NCBI RefSeq assembly: GCF_051020985.1
Contig: NC_135010.1
Span: forward strand, 13,762,001-13,826,000
Direction: 5' to 3'
Source of the DNA: Nomia melanderi
Taxonomy: Eukaryota > Arthropoda > Insecta > Hymenoptera > Halictidae
Length of the DNA stretch: 64,000 nt
Shown: positions 47,992 through 62,090 of the stretch, in pieces
Position numbering within the stretch: position 1 is the first letter of the stretch
How the letters are laid out: the number at the start of each line of letters is the position of its first letter
The notes under the pieces: model-generated
The model's input: only the letters and a program-made list of their open reading frames with translations
Told to the model about the DNA's origin: nothing
The model's database searches: none
Program-made: the position numbers and the translations under genes

Positions 47992-49549
47992 GGGTCGGAC
48001 AGCGAGGAACGTTGGGATTGGTCGGCCGTCGCGAACCACTGGGAGGATCCCTTGACGAATCGAATTCCCAGTGAACCGCGGCTCCTTATCGTGTTATCGC
48101 GTACAAGTTTCTGCTCCGCCTAGTCGATCACTCGGAACGACGGAGAGTCGTAATCCCCGTTTCCAGGCGAGGATTCATCCATCAGAAACAGAATCCGTCG
48201 GACATTTTATTTTCATCGATGTTAACGCGGCCGACCGCGCCTCCGTTTACCGAGGTGCAGCTCCTCTACGCCTATGGACGTCGATAATTTACGCAATAGA
48301 AGCGAACGGGCAGGCACCGAGCCGAGTCGAGAGAAGTTCCGATTGTTGTTCGACACGTGCTGGACTCGTATAGACGTCGTCCCGGCCCTGCGATCAATCC
48401 CCATCGGTTCCGCGAGCTTATTCGAGCCGGACGCAGGAAATATGTGTGCCGCGGCTGATTTACTGGCGAAGAAGTGGCGGATAATCTAGCAGCGGGCAGC
48501 TGTTTATCGAAGACAGCCATCCGTCCGCTCGTCTCCAGGTCCCTCGCCGCGGAGCCGAGCGGAGCACGTGCTCGTATTTATAGATTTATCAGTTGCCAAA
48601 CACCGGCGGAAGTAATGCGAAAGCGTGTTAATCAACGTGCCCGGGTCTTCTCTATCCGACCGCGGTCTTAATTCGTGACTGCGTTTCAACGATAACCGGC
48701 CGATCTCCGGGGTTTTACGAGCCGACGGCGAACGGCTCGGCCAGAACCACGTGGCCCCTACTTGCGGCTTCGTTATTCTCCAAACAACGATACCGTAGTC
48801 TATCCACGTTCTAGCCAGGAGCGTCCTAGGTCTAGGCTAAGCCTAGTCGCAGGCCTTGAACACTCTGGATCTAGCGTAATCTAGGTTTAGCACGGTTCGA
48901 GCCGAACGCTGTTTAACCTCGACACGAGCTGGACTCGCGCGTGGGCGTAACAGAGACTCGGCGCGATAGATGGATCGCGTTAATTCGCAACCGCGAATTC
49001 GAGACTGCGACGAACACCGAGGCTTTCCTCTTTGCCCGAGTTTAGTTCTCTCGAATGCCTCATGGAAATCGGACCAGACTCCCGTTGTCTCCGCGACTCG
49101 CACGGGCTCTCCATGTTTTCGTCCGCGTTTCAACCGTTTAGAGGACGCGAGTGAAACGTGTAGGCCCGGAGCAGCGTGTTTCAAACTCGTTACTCATCAA
49201 CGGCCTGCTACCAATGACGGTCGCGGCGCGCGAGACCTCTTAAACGGTCGTTGAGCGTGCGTGCCACGGCCGCGAGCTGCTTTCCAAGTCGCGATTGGAT
49301 TACGCGTGTACCATTAGCCCAGAATCGCGCAGCCCTAATTCGATACCGCGAGGAAACTAGGGTACGACGTTTCCCTCAATCTCGCTCGGAAGAAACCCGC
49401 GACGGTTTCTCCTTTCCGCCATTGTACTCCGCGAAATCCGTCCAGTGTCCAGGATCCTTCCGGAGCCGGAGGCCTCGCGAGCGACGGCACAGAGAAATCC
49501 CCTCGAGAGGAACTCTCGCGGTAGTTTTGCTCTCGAACGGACGGCTAGT

Positions 49550-49917
49550 CGGACGCGCGGCGTGTTGCTCGCGCGAGCGCTGCGCGGACAAGCCGTGAGT
49601 CATTCCCGAGTCCCGAGCGAGCTGGCTGCCTCGGCCGGCCGGCCGACTGGCTGCAACGCGCGCGTCGGACGGCTCGCACGTGCTTCGCCGATATGTGCCA
49701 GTGCAGGGTCGACGTCGAACAGCACCGACGCGCGAGTACGTTTTCGCCTTTTGACCGCGACCGTCGTCCCGTCGCGTTGGCACCTGTCGACGAGCAACCA
49801 ACGATGCCGCGATCGACGTTCCTCCGCGCTGTTCGCGCGGTCTGCTCGTGATTCCTCGTCAAGCTTTGTCGTTGTCGTCGTCGCTAGACCGCGGTTACGC
49901 AAGCCTCGCGGCCACGA
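49550..49917 (+). promoter_or_regulatory. Candidate promoter and non-coding first exon
   Basis: This is CpG-rich DNA with two good donor-like sequences, CAAGCC then GTGAGT near 49597 and CCACGA then GTGAGTGCG at 49918. It lacks a convincing coding frame before them. It could be a further alternative 5' exon of the large gene, lacking the Cys-rich motif. There is no independent support. Confidence 0.2.
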
Positions 49918-52900
49918 GTGAGTGCGTGGGACGATTCGAAGCTGCTCGGACCTGGGATCGGTGCGTGTACCTGTTGCGCCAGTCGGTTCGTCGCTGGGAA
50001 ACCGTTTTGGAAGAGGAAAATGGATCAAGTTCTGTGGAAGTGGTGATCCGATGGAACGTTCACGTTTCTCGTAGAGAATCTTCGTCTCTTCGGGCACGAT
50101 CTACTTGAAATAGTATCTCCTTGGAGTACCAGGTTCTTTCATTTGTTTTCCACGATGCCTACGAGTGCACGGGTGAATCATTGTTAACGCGGAAGCAAGG
50201 TGCAGTCGTTAGCAGTAAGAAATTAGAATCGGAGCAGCGGTAGCACCTGTTGCTCCGTGTCCTCCGGTCGCTCGTTTCGCAGAGAATATTCGTCGCAAGG
50301 TAAAACCCGACGCGAGATGCTCGAATTCGCGCCGCGCGGCCCAATACCATGCCCAAGAATCCGCGGCCTGCTGCAATTAACCGTGTCGGCCACGGATTAC
50401 GACGCGGCCCGCTCATCAGCATGCGCGTCGCAGCTTCTCCTCTTAACCGGACCGTTCTTAAGGCAGCTGTAAACAGCGCGATACACGCGCGATCCTCGTT
50501 GGCGTCCGTGTTCCGAGGAGATAGGATCTCCGCCGCGGAACAGAGAACCTTTTATACGAAAAACGGACTGTATCTCGGCCCGTTTGCCATCCGTTACGCT
50601 CGCGCGTCGCGTTATTACGCGCGTTAACGTGTCCGCGTACCGTTAACGCCGAGTTTCTTCCATACTTGGCAGCGAGGAACGCCGGGTTACTCGACTTTCA
50701 CGCGGATTTTCGAGAAGACCGTCGGTCGCGCGATATTTAGTGCTATTCCCGAGCCGACAATCGCGCCGGTCCGCGACTAGGTATGCAGGTCTGTCTATTT
50801 CGAGCGGAAAACACGGGGGACGATTAAACACTGGCAGAAAGTTTTCCTCGCGTCGCTGCCTAATACCGTCGGGCACGTTTTCGCGACACGTGCGCGTCCC
50901 GCTGTGCGATCGCTCGACGCGAAATCGCTGATCAACGCGAAATTTCATAGTGAAATCGTTCGGCGTGATCAGGCGGTTTCTCGATTCTACACGGCGAAAC
51001 GACGAAAGTCGGCCTTCGCTCGTCATTTCTTCGGTTTCGCGCGATTTCGGCCGGCCTATCATCTCGCGATCCCGCTCGCGAGAGCCGAGCTTCTATTTTA
51101 AATCGGGCCACCTATCGTTCTCGTTTTTAAACGCACTAAACGCTGATTTACAACCGCCACCGAGGCCCCGCTTCCGAACGCGCGATAAAAGACTATTCTC
51201 GGAGCCGGCCCTGGCCTTTTCGACGAAACTCACGGTTAAGTACCCAGCTCGACGAATGTCTGTATCGGGGTTGACACTCGGCCGGTTCAACGAAAACGCT
51301 CACGGTCACGATTTTCGGGAATTACGCGCCCCCCCTCGCCCGGGCCCCGGTTTGACCCGGATCCGCGTGGGCGGCGAGGGAGGCGCCGGCGATCGGGTTT
51401 CGTGAAAATGTTATCGACAGTTATTCCGTTGATTCCGGGCGTCGGATAAATGTTTGGCTTACGCGGGACGCGCGTTCGCGGCGTGTACCGTGGGCTCTTT
51501 GAAGTTCCCGCGCGTTTTTTTCTCTTTGATCGCCACGCGCGATCCACGAGCAGAAATCCCCACGCTGGGAGAGACGATCCCGAATCGATCCCGACGATCG
51601 CGCCAAAGCATTCCTCGGGGGACGTCACGAGAAGAGATTTCCGCGGCGACTGTTTTCGTATTTACGAGCCGCGAATCCACGAAAGAGCGTGCCGCGCGTT
51701 GACGAAAAGAAAGCAATTAGAAGGAATGTGGTCCGGTTGGCTCGGAGTGGAGGGAGACACGCCCACTGTGAAACACGTTTTCGGCTGGAATATCCTATTC
51801 GCTGAAAGCTGTATTTATTCCGCAATTTCATTCTCCGTAACATGGAATAATTGCCCCGTAATCACCATTAAAAGATAAGTAGAATGGAAAACTAATGCAA
51901 TCGCGTGACGGCGCGAGCGGACAAAGAGCACGGCAAAAGGTCTCCGTCGCCCCGTGTCGTCCCGGGTGCCAACTTTTCGTCAACGCACGGCACCTGGTAC
52001 GCGTCCAACAAAGCCTCTCCGTTTCCTGATGCCGCGACCACGGTTGAGGACCGTTCAACGACTCCTCGTCCCGTCGACCGACCGATAATTGCCCACCGAT
52101 CATTACGCGCAGGTGCGCGAATAACGCGCGTGTGGGTCCGCGATGTCGGTCACCCACGCGTCGAGCAGTGAGATCACCTTTATACTTCGACTTTCTTAGT
52201 CACGGCTGTCGCCCGTAGCTTCGCTGAAAACCAATGCCTTTTGCCGCCGGAGCACGGACGGCCCGCGGGAACGACGAAAAAGCTTCCCGGACGAAAACGG
52301 CCGCGCGAGATCCGCGCTCGCGGCTCTCTGACATCATCGCCGAAAGTTCCGAAAGATACGGTCGCTAGTAGGACGCGTTCGACCGCTCCGGATATGAGAT
52401 AAAACGGCTTTATCGAATCGTCCTTGCGGCGAGCGCTTATCAGCGCGAATCGTCGTTCCCGTTGTAGCGTGACTTCGGTCAGGCCTCGTTCGTGGATTTC
52501 GAAAGAAAGTTGATTGATCCGCGTCAATTGGTAATTTTCTTCTCGGGAGGCTCCGCTTTCGAAATAATCGATTTCGAGAGTTCGCCGGACGCGCCATGTT
52601 TGCGGGAAGTAGAAACGGCGAGTGATGGACAGACGCGTCGGCAGATTTCTTACTCGTAGATCTCCGGGCGCGATTATCCGAGAAACGAAGCGTTTAAAGA
52701 CAAGCCGTCGCCGCACGTTTTCGACGCGTGTTTCGCGTAAAGTCAACCTGTGCCGGCCGCGAGTCGACTATCGGCTTTCACGGTCCGTCGGCCGGGAATT
52801 AAGCGCGAACGCAACGAGGATCATAACGCTTGACAAATTGCACGACTCCGTTGTCGGTCCGGCGCGGATAAACGTCGCGGGACGTTTTAATTCGCGAACG

Positions 52901-54071
52901 AGAGAGGATGGGCGGTCAGGCCACGACAATGCGAGGACAATAATAACGGGACCGCGGTGACTTTAACGCGCGAATTGATTTATGAATGTTGTACTCGGCC
53001 CGAGCGGCCGGCGAGAACGTGGACGAAGAGAAAATCGAGTACGGAGAGGCGCCGTTGGCCACCGTTGATCATCGAAGCGGTTCGACTCGTTTTTGAATGA
53101 TCCTCGCGATAGAACGCGCGCCTTTAAACGTGCAAATGTTACTCGCACATAATACACCGGTCAACCTTTTATTTTCGATTCTCCTGATCGCGCTTGATCC
53201 GGTGTTAAAGCTATTATCTATTCCGAATCCTCCAATTTACAAGATCCAACTGAACATCGATGTTTCCAGCGAGGAATTCCTCGCGATCGTCTTTCGTTTA
53301 CCCGCGCGTTCGCTTTATCGCCGCCTTACGCGTGCACGAAATCCCTCGTGTAATTCGAGAGTTTCAGAGTAAGGGTAGCCGGTGACATTTCCCGGTAAAT
53401 ATCGCGCCCCTATTCGCGAGAGACGCGACCGAATCACTTAGCGAGCCAACCATAAGCCGTTCGGCAAACAAACCGCGACACGGGAGATCTTTTTCAAGGA
53501 TCCCCAGCGCGACTCGTCCGCGGAAATGTCTCGTGTATCGGCCGACTATCCTTCTAAACGCTCGCGACCGGCATTTCCGCGTCGCCGTCGGATCGCCGAT
53601 GATCCACGCGAGATCAAAGGCGAAACGGAACGATAAATCCTCGCCGGATTGGCGCGTCAGCGCCGTTGTTGACACGAAAAATGCATTTCCTGCGCGCGAA
53701 TATTTATTTACGAGAGAACCGCCGCGCGGAATTATCACGCGACATTCTATGCGTGTTAAAGCTCTATATTTAATGTTCGAACCGCTGCAGAGGGAGGTGC
53801 GCCTGCTGTTTATTTGATTTAACCGATTGCAAAGTGGCCAGAAATTCATCCACTCTAAACCGGATAGTAATTCCCGCGATGGTAAACAGTGCGGATGATT
53901 CGGTGGGTCGTTTCGGAGCACCAGCACCATTCAAATAAACCAGTAAATCTCGATGATCCATCCAGCGATCACGTTAGCGATTGCACCGTATCGTCGAAAC
54001 TCGAGAAACGGACTTTTCCTATAGCTTCGATCAATCGTAATCGTTTCGAGGAACGATTCTCAGCTTCTTAT

Positions 54072-54252
54072 TTAACCCTTCGACTACTGTTGACTAAAGG
54101 CTCAGGAGACTTCCGTTTGCGACACTACGCGTCCAAAGGCGCTTACAAATGTCGTTTAAAAAGTTTCGCCATTCTCGGTGTACGTCGCAACGAAATTCCT
54201 ACTGTGTGACACGACTGGTGCGTCTGAAAGTCTGCAGTAGTCGAAGGGTTAA
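54072..54252. mobile_element. TTAA-flanked MITE, family F, perfect ends
   Basis: TTAA at 54072-54075 and 54249-54252. The 14-bp terminal inverted repeats CCCTTCGACTACTG match perfectly and similarity extends to about 19 bp. At 181 bp it is short and non-coding, and it appears young. Confidence 0.7.
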
Positions 54253-57200
54253 GAGAACTGTCTTGACCATACGATTCGTTCTGCATGCGGACCGTCAACG
54301 CGCGACGCGCGATCGAAAGACGAGATTACGTCGTTCGTCGATTAGTCGCGCGTCGTTAGCATATAATCGCTCGGGGCACATTTCCGCCGGGCAGAATTGA
54401 TCGAATTCGTTGTCGGTTCGCGTGGAAGGTGATTAAGACCGGTTAAAGAGCTCGTTATCGGCGGGCGAGCGGGGACGAGCGCGGAATCGTGCCTGTCCCG
54501 TTCGGTCGGAAGCGTCGCGTCGTTTGTGTTAGCGGCTCGACAACGTCGTACAATAAACGCGATGTTATCGTCGCCGAGTAAAGAGCGTTTACTCGCGCGG
54601 CGGCGTCGTATCGAGGCCCCCGATCGCCCGCTCGCGTTCCAAGCCGACTCGCGCGCGCGCGTGTAATCACGTCGCGTTCGTCGTCCTGTTGTCGTATGGG
54701 AATGCGACGCGTGGGCGTGGAAAGCACGCGAGGGACTCGAGTTCCCGGTAGAAACGGCGCGCTCCTCCGTTTACGAGGGCTTTCCGCCTGTATCTCCCTC
54801 GAATCCGATTCTTCTGTGGCCACCGACGTTCATTTTACGACTCGTCAAACGTCCCCTTAACGTCTCCTCGTTTCACAGTCGAAACGCGCGACCGAAAGTC
54901 GGTCGATTCCCGGAGTCAAGGAATTCGTTGACTCCGGGCTCCTCGCTCCGTTTCGCGTGCTTTCTTCTCGGAGATCGTTCGATCGGGACGCGCGTACCAT
55001 TAAGACGCTGCCCGGGCTTTTCATTAACTCGGGTATTGCGCAACCGTGGCGAGCGTGAGGCAACGGTATCGGCGGATCTGATAAATTACCCTCGTTAAGT
55101 AAATTGAAAGACCGCGTCGCCTCGTGGGCGGTTCATTCACTCGCCGATGATATTTCCTACGTGTCGATTGCGACACTTTCCCGGGCACCGATTGTTTCCC
55201 AGCGCGCGGAACCGCGTGCGACATTTCTCCGAACGCGCGGCATCGTTACGAGACAGACGTCCCGAGCCGACGTCTCGGATAATGAAACACGCCTACCTTT
55301 TATCGACATTTCTGCGACGTCGTTAATTCGATTACGTACCTTCGCACGCCACGGGTATTTCTGGACTCGCGTAGTACGCCCGTCCGCGTCGCCGTTGAAT
55401 ATTCGAGAAAGTTGATCGCGTCCGTCAAGTTTTATATAGAAATCCCTTACGGAACTCTAACTAGATCAACCTGGAGCAACGGTCCCTCGTTTCCGTCGTT
55501 TCGCACGGGTTATCCGTCTCTCCTAAGTATCTGAATAATTTGATGCGCGACGGCAACGGTCGCGTTCAGAAGCGTTCCGCGTGGCGTGCCCGGCACAGTA
55601 GGCCCTTCGTTTTCACAAAAGTGCCGTTCTGATCGCGCGTAGGCCCGATGAACGGGCGCATTATGCTCGCCGCGGCGATAAATCACGGGGCAGCAGCAGC
55701 GCGCGCAAAGCCTCGGGATAGTCGGCGTCTCCGATCAGCTGGCATTGACGGAGCGCGGGCCTCGTCATTCCGTATCGGAGCTGCCGTCGGACGATCTCGA
55801 TCCCGTGTTTCGCCAGCACGTACATTCCAGCCGTCGCGGACGCGTGTCGATCCTCCTTCTCGCTCCGATCGCTCGGCTAAATTTAGAGCATGATCGACCG
55901 GTTGTTCTCGCTATCGGGACAAATAACCGGCCGATAAAGCCATTCGAGCGGCCGAGAGCCAGCGCGGAGCATCGTCGGCCCGTCGAATTTCCTGCCTCTC
56001 GTTTCTTCCGTTCGCCTTTTTTTTCCTCGACGGCGCGCGCGCGCGTAACGCGGCCGACCTCTTCCTCCTACCCCGTGTCGCGCCGCGATTTACGGAGCCG
56101 CGACCTCGGAGTTCGCCGCGGTTTCGCTTCGTTCGTGGAGTTTCTTCCGATGCGCTCGCCGCGGGACCCAGTCTCTCGCCGAGATCGTTCGCCAACCGTG
56201 TCACGTTTCCACGTGGCGACCACGTGTGAGAACCGTCGACTCTGCCCGGATCGATCATGTCAACGAAGTGGGAACGATCGAGCTGCACGGCTCCCCGCGC
56301 CTTCGGGAACGGGGATCCTTTGTATTACGAGGATCGGTGAGTCGAGGATTGCTTTTTAACCGATTTCAGAGGAGCTCCGATTACTCTAAGGAACAGAGTG
56401 ACTCGATAACGCATATAGATTCGTTCGTTTTCAATGTCAAGTTCCTCCGCTTCATCGGCGCAACGCGTAACGGAGGGGACCCGAAAATTGTCGCATTGCG
56501 TAACGCGGGAGGCGCGTCAGCCCGTTTCTCCGGAAGGAAGGAAATCGCTCGGAATATCGGGTGTCCCGTCGACCCCCCGAAACTCGATCGCGGGTCAGTC
56601 AGAAATAAACCGCCCCCGGAGGCGAGGACGGATCAATTCGTTTGTCCTTCTTTCGTCTATTATCTCCCCGATCGAGAACTTTCGTTCGCGGCCCGATAGG
56701 GAGCGCGAATAAATCCTTGACGCTTTATGCCCGGGTTCAGTTTACGTACGGACGTGGCCGCGGTTGGGCCGAAACTCGTGAAAAGGTTCGTTGCGCCTGG
56801 GAATGGGCTAGCGGCGGTGCAGTGTTTGCGTTGTGTCACGTTCCGACTTGTAAATCCGCTGGCAGCCGGCCATCTCCGTAATGGAGTAAGTTTCTCTGCG
56901 GTTACGACAAATAAACACGTCCCGGCCGTTGCGACGGGATACGTCGGCGTCCGACCGTCGTCCCTCCGTTCGCATCGGCCGCGATCGTCTCACCGTTTCC
57001 CCTGCGTTTTTCGCGCACCCTCGACGGATCGGGATACACTCTCGCCGCTCAGCTTCACTCCCGGCGAAAGCCGGTCGCGTTGAAAGTACGCGTACCGGTC
57101 AGGTTCAGCTTAAGCCCCGACAATTCGATTAGAAGTCTTCTGCAGTAAGGATTCTCCTTGTCTGAGAAACCCGTCAGGTCTCGCCTGAAACGATACTTAC

Positions 57201-58762
57201 GCTGGAAACGTGACTTCGCGATTAAGAGCACTTAACGCGTTCGTCGCCGAGGGTTTAGCTTCCGTTATCCAGCGACGTTCTTTTTTATTATTTTCTATTT
57301 TATTATCTTTTTATTATTTTTATTCGAACAGACGACTTCGATGCGTCCAGTCGTCGTGGGTTCGCTCTATTCTACTGTCCAGAGATTCGAAAGCGAATCT
57401 AACGGTTGAGTCGCTTAGAAGCCGATGCGGTCGACTTTTCGATATTTCCTGATTTTTGTCGGAATAAATGATATTCTTTTCAGTTATTCAAGGATCGTTT
57501 CTTCGATTTCTCTAGGTCAGAGAGCTCTTCGTTTTTGTTTTCTGGAGTCAACCGCATCGCCTTCCGAGCGACTCGGATGATTAATACGTCCCCCACCGTC
57601 GCGGTTTCGTTCCAAGCTTCCATTGTTCGATTTTCGCGTCGCGTTTCACCGGTGTCATCCCGCGAGAATGCGTCCGAACAGCTGACAGGGGCTTTAGATA
57701 AGGCGGGATCGAAGAGGGAAATTCGAGAAGCTGCGTAAACACGGGGAACGGAGCGCGAGACGATAAAGAAGCCGTCGACGGCGTCCCATTGCATGCAAAT
57801 GACGCCACGGTTCGCCGAGGCGTGCGCGCGTGTGCTTTTAACGGCGTGCCAACCGCCGGGGGACGATCGTAATGCCACGCCGAGGCCGGAGATAACGAGG
57901 TTATTCGTTCGTGATAATCCTTATCGACGAGGACACCGGCTCCAGCGTTTTCGCTTCAGTCGCGTTCGACGCTCCCGCGGATACGTGCAGAAGCGAGCGT
58001 TTCGCCGCGTTTTCGCCCGCGAGCCGGTAATCGTCCGCTCGAATTACTCTCGCGGTTGCGCGACGGAACAACGCGAGCTCCGGAAAATTTCTGTTGGAAT
58101 CGAAACCTGCGAGTCGGAGTCCGAAGTTCGAAACGAGAGGAATATCTGAACCGACTTCTTTCTGAACAACGAACGTGAGACCGTCGAGCGTCCAACTTTC
58201 GCATCTCGAAGCTTCCAGCCGCAACATCTCGAGATGAAAAGCATGTGACTCGAGACGTTCCGCCTCGCAGCCACCGAACTAATTGTCCGCGCGACAGGAC
58301 GGCGTCCGTATTCCCATCGCGATTGACGATCGTAAATAATCGACGATAAGATCTTCGAACTCCGACTCGAATTCGCGACTGGCGGGAGGGAGATCGGGGA
58401 GAAAGAGAGAAAGAGAGGGACGATTAGAGGGAAAAGGTTCGCGGCGCGATCGCAGCTGCCAGACGCTCTCGAGTCAAAGTCCGACTCAATGTCGGGTAAC
58501 AAGGTTTTCTCTTCGATTGCTCAATGAGAGCCACTCACCGCCGCTTCAGTTCACGTTCGAGCCCCGATTAGAGGCTTTCGAACGCATCGATCGCCGGCCA
58601 GCGATCCCTTGCGTCGATCCGCACGCCTCTCTCGACTCTCGGCCCGATAATCGAGCAACTCGTCAGCGTTATTTAAATCCCCTGGAAAACACGTAGCGTT
58701 CCGAGAACTCTCCGTATCGAAACGAAAACTCGTTTGCGCGCGCGGAATGAAAAAAGCCGAAC

Positions 58763-58799
58763 GAACGGACGGACGGACGGACGGACGGACGGACGGACG
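58763..58799. repeat. GGAC tetranucleotide repeat
   Basis: About nine GGAC units; the source of a spurious RTDGRTDG frame. Confidence 0.9.
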
Positions 58800-59305
58800 C
58801 TCTTTCTCTCTTTCGAAACGGGCGCCGTTCGGGCGCCGATCGCCGCGACAGACTTTTTACCTTTGATCACGCTGCTCGGTCGTGACGCGACGCCGATCAT
58901 ACAGAATGCACGGCCATTGCGGTGGACAACGGTGTGCTCGTAATGGAAACCGCCGAGCGAAGGTCGCCTTCGTCTTCGTTGTAGTCATCTTTGCCTCCGA
59001 TTCTAAGCGGAACGCGATGTGCCGCGCGGCCGAGGACGACCGGCCAGTTGAAACTCGCGCGTCGATCGACGTGGCGGCCGGTTTCACGCGATCGGTGGTT
59101 TCCAGGTGATTCAGAGGATCCCGTGGTCGAGTCTCGTCGTTCGATTTAGCCGCGTGAAACCGGAGGAAAAGAAAGCGTGACTTTTAGGTCGCTCGGTGGT
59201 CGATCAACCGGCGATCGAATCCATTAACGTCGAAAAACGGTTTCTGTACAGTTTCTGACGGCATTTCAAGACAGACGGATTGCAATACGAAGGTATTGAG
59301 TCTAA

Positions 59306-59517
59306 TTAATCCCTCGGCTACTATCAGCGACTATTGAGCTTTTTAAACATTATTCAGTAATAGTTTCAGTCGATTTTGATTCGTGCAATTAGGCGAATAC
59401 GCATTGCAATGCTCTAGTTTTGAAGCTGCAATTTTCTCGGTTTATATAGACGAACGCGTAGTTTTCTAAGAACAATAGAATAAAGTGTAGAATAAACGTC
59501 CGTAAACCTAGTGTTAA
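59306..59517. mobile_element. TTAA-flanked MITE, family E
   Basis: TTAA at 59306-59309 and 59514-59517. The interior (TTTAAACATTATTCAGTAAT, GCAATTAGGCGAATACGCAT) is homologous to 19712-19952. The ends (TCCCTCGGCTACT and, reverse-complemented, CACTAGGTTTACG) are weakly matched. Confidence 0.5.
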
Positions 59518-60066
59518 TCCAGTTCAATTCAGTCTCTCGATAGCTTTCGTAGAAACACGCGTTGACGCAAAACTCCGCCGTAGCCACCGGATTAATCAGA
59601 CTTCAAACCGACGGGAAGTCATTAGAAGAAACCGCGGCAGTTTCCAGTCAGTTCAGCGTGATTCTGTTCGCCGTGCAAGATCATCACGCGTCACGCGCTA
59701 GCCAAGACGAGAGGTAGCTGTAGCGGGGACGCCGGTAGATCCCATAACCGCATTAAATTAATTCGATTTGCCGGCCACGGGATCCGGCCTGTCGCGTTCG
59801 CCGTGTTCGTCTCGCGCGCAATCGCTTGTCAGTGTTGTCGCGACCGAACGCCGGACCTCTTCGCGCTCTCACCTTCGAAAATTCCTCGGTCCCTTATCTG
59901 CACCGAGAATCGTATTGGTTACAGTAATCGATAAACGCTGACTCAGTGTCCACCAGGGCCGCGGCTTGTTTTCCTCGGTCCGTGAAATTTTCCGCTAGAC
60001 CCCCCACTCGAATAGAATTCGGCGTGAAACCGTCGACGAGGCAAGAGTTACGCGAGTGCTTCGAAA

Positions 60067-60303
60067 ATGGTCTGGGACGACGGGCTGTCCGTGATGGAGC
60101 TGATCGAGATGCGGAAGAAAACGCCGCGGTTCCCGTCGAGGGAACGGAATTTCGCGATGCGGAGGCGAGGCGGCCGAAGACCGTTCGCATTAGGCCTCGC
60201 CAACCCGTTTCCGGTCGCCGCTCTGCCGCCAGATATACAGGAGGAGGAGCGAGCCGACTTCACGACCGAGGACTCGTCCAACAATAACGTTCCCATAGAG
60301 TAA
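60067..60303 (+). CDS. Unidentified 78-codon ORF, possible small protein gene or terminal exon
   Basis: ATG at 60067 has a strong context (CGAAAATGG). The frame closes at TAA 60303. Third positions are strongly G/C (most codons end in C or G), as in the giant exon. The same DNA in frame 59946-60287 shows a less biased third position. In-frame stops lie upstream (60013, 60025), and no acceptor with a pyrimidine tract falls between them and the ATG, so this may be the whole coding region. The protein begins MVWDDGLSVMELIEMRKK, is basic in the middle (RRRGGRRPF) and acidic near the end (DIQEEERADFTTED). It has no signal peptide or membrane segment. Composition turns AT-richer after the stop (60304 to about 60800), consistent with a 3' untranslated region. 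I recognise no family. It would be nested in the presumed prickle intron, same strand. Confidence 0.4.
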   Translation: MVWDDGLSVMELIEMRKKTPRFPSRERNFAMRRRGGRRPFALGLANPFPVAALPPDIQEEERADFTTEDSSNNNVPIE

Positions 60304-62090
60304 GGCCCATTCTCTTTGTGTAAAACCGATAAAGAATCCGCGCTAGGAATCTAGAAAAGTATCGTAGAATTTCGGTGTGGGCTGACGAGGAGAGGCAGAC
60401 AAAGAATCTACTTTCGGATGAACCCTATGCGTGTTATATTGTGTATCTAGAAATGAGAAAGCCACGTGGCATTTTTGATAATGGTATGTCACTGTAATAA
60501 GACGATGAATAACATTACGATGATAAGATACAACTTAGAGATTACGATTCAAAGGGAAAGCGAGAAAGACGGAGAAAGATAAGAATTCTAAGCATGAGTC
60601 AAGGAAGGAAGGTTTTTAGGTATGCACTATAACATGCACGGGGTTCCATTCAAAAACAGATTTTTATATCTGGCCCTCTGCTTGTGCGATGGAAACCGGT
60701 TTAGACCTCGATATTAGGGATAGGTTCAGGCATACAGTAGGTAAAAATACAGCTCGATCGTTTCTAATATTCGATGAAGGGAATGAAAAGAAGAGGGTTG
60801 ATGATAGTCTTCTCGGTTAGTGTTCGCGATGGCGATCTCGAAGGTGATTGATCAGAATTCGCATCCTTTGAACGCGCTTCGAGCAGACGAAAACAGTAGT
60901 TTCCTGTCGGCGATATTAAAGCCGAGAACTCTCTGCACCTCGACCGTTTAATTTCGTCTTAAACAATCTTGCCATACGTCTACAATCAATGGAAATGTTT
61001 AGGTGTTCCAGTTTGCCCTGCCCTTTGGGCCGAACGCGCCGCGAGCATAATCGATGAAGCGCGATATTTCAAAAGCAACAGTCGAAATCCTCTAAAGGAC
61101 ACGACGGTATTAAAATTGACGCTGTGCGTCGGTTGAACTTGATCCAACCCCGCCGCCTATTAGCGAAACGATGACTAGGAACCGGTAATTTCGAGCGTGA
61201 GATAGGCTCGCAGTTCGGTTATGGATTGACGTCATAGCCGAGGACTGTTAAAATGAGCTATCGCCGCAAATGGAATGGGACAGAGCGCGTCCGACCGCGC
61301 GCTGGCTACCGGTCATCTTTTCGTTGATTTAACGGGCTCGTTAAAGGAATGTTCTCAACGCTGGCAGAACAGGGGGACGATAATTGGTCGGTTTTTCACG
61401 GCTCGTAAGCCGGCGCTCGATGGTTAGCCACATAGAGGACTGATCGACGTTACACGCTTTCCTCGTGACTCCCTCCGCGAGCTTATTCGATTAATAAGGA
61501 CGAACGATCGTTGCGAAACCACCAGCGGCGAGATCAAACGAGAAATTTATGCTCGTAGACCAGTTTAAGTCCGATACCGAGCTCGCAAACACGAGCAACG
61601 AAAGATATTTTCGGTGTCGTGCGTCAATCTCGTCGAAATTTTCCCGGATTTCGTCAACGTCAATCCCTCGCGCACCCAGCGCGCGTCGGACAACTATCCG
61701 GACGAGGATCGCACGCTTCGCGGTGAATTTCTCGCGAGGCATCCGTCGCGGCCGCGTCCAAACCGATCCGCGATCGACGCAGCGCTTCCGAATCGGTCGA
61801 ATTTTGCAACGTCGTTTCGCGTATTTCAGGCGCGGACCTTGCGCAACCGGGATTATTCAGAGACGTTTCGCGAAAGCGAAAACGCGTCCCTCTCGAGCCC
61901 GTCCGTTGCCCATCGGCGGCACGCGACGTGCCTTCGGCAGCGCGGATCGTGTCGGCCCGGTGACGTCAACGATCGACGGTACCCGTTCAGTTTGTCCAAA
62001 CACTTGGCACCTCGGGGTACCCGATGACGCGTCGCCCGTTACGTTTCCAACGTGGACGTGTGACGCATCGCGACGAAAATTCCCCCGGTC

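Noticed and set aside
48434..48470. Possible continuation exon after the Cys-rich exon (AG then GAAATATGTG)
   Set aside because: The frame hits TGA after a few codons and does not follow the KIC..CKC pattern.
59946..60287. 113-codon frame overlapping the 60067 ORF (GTG start)
   Set aside because: No ATG start and a weaker third-position GC bias than the 60067 frame. Its phase would fit an AG at about 59998, but the acceptor is weak.
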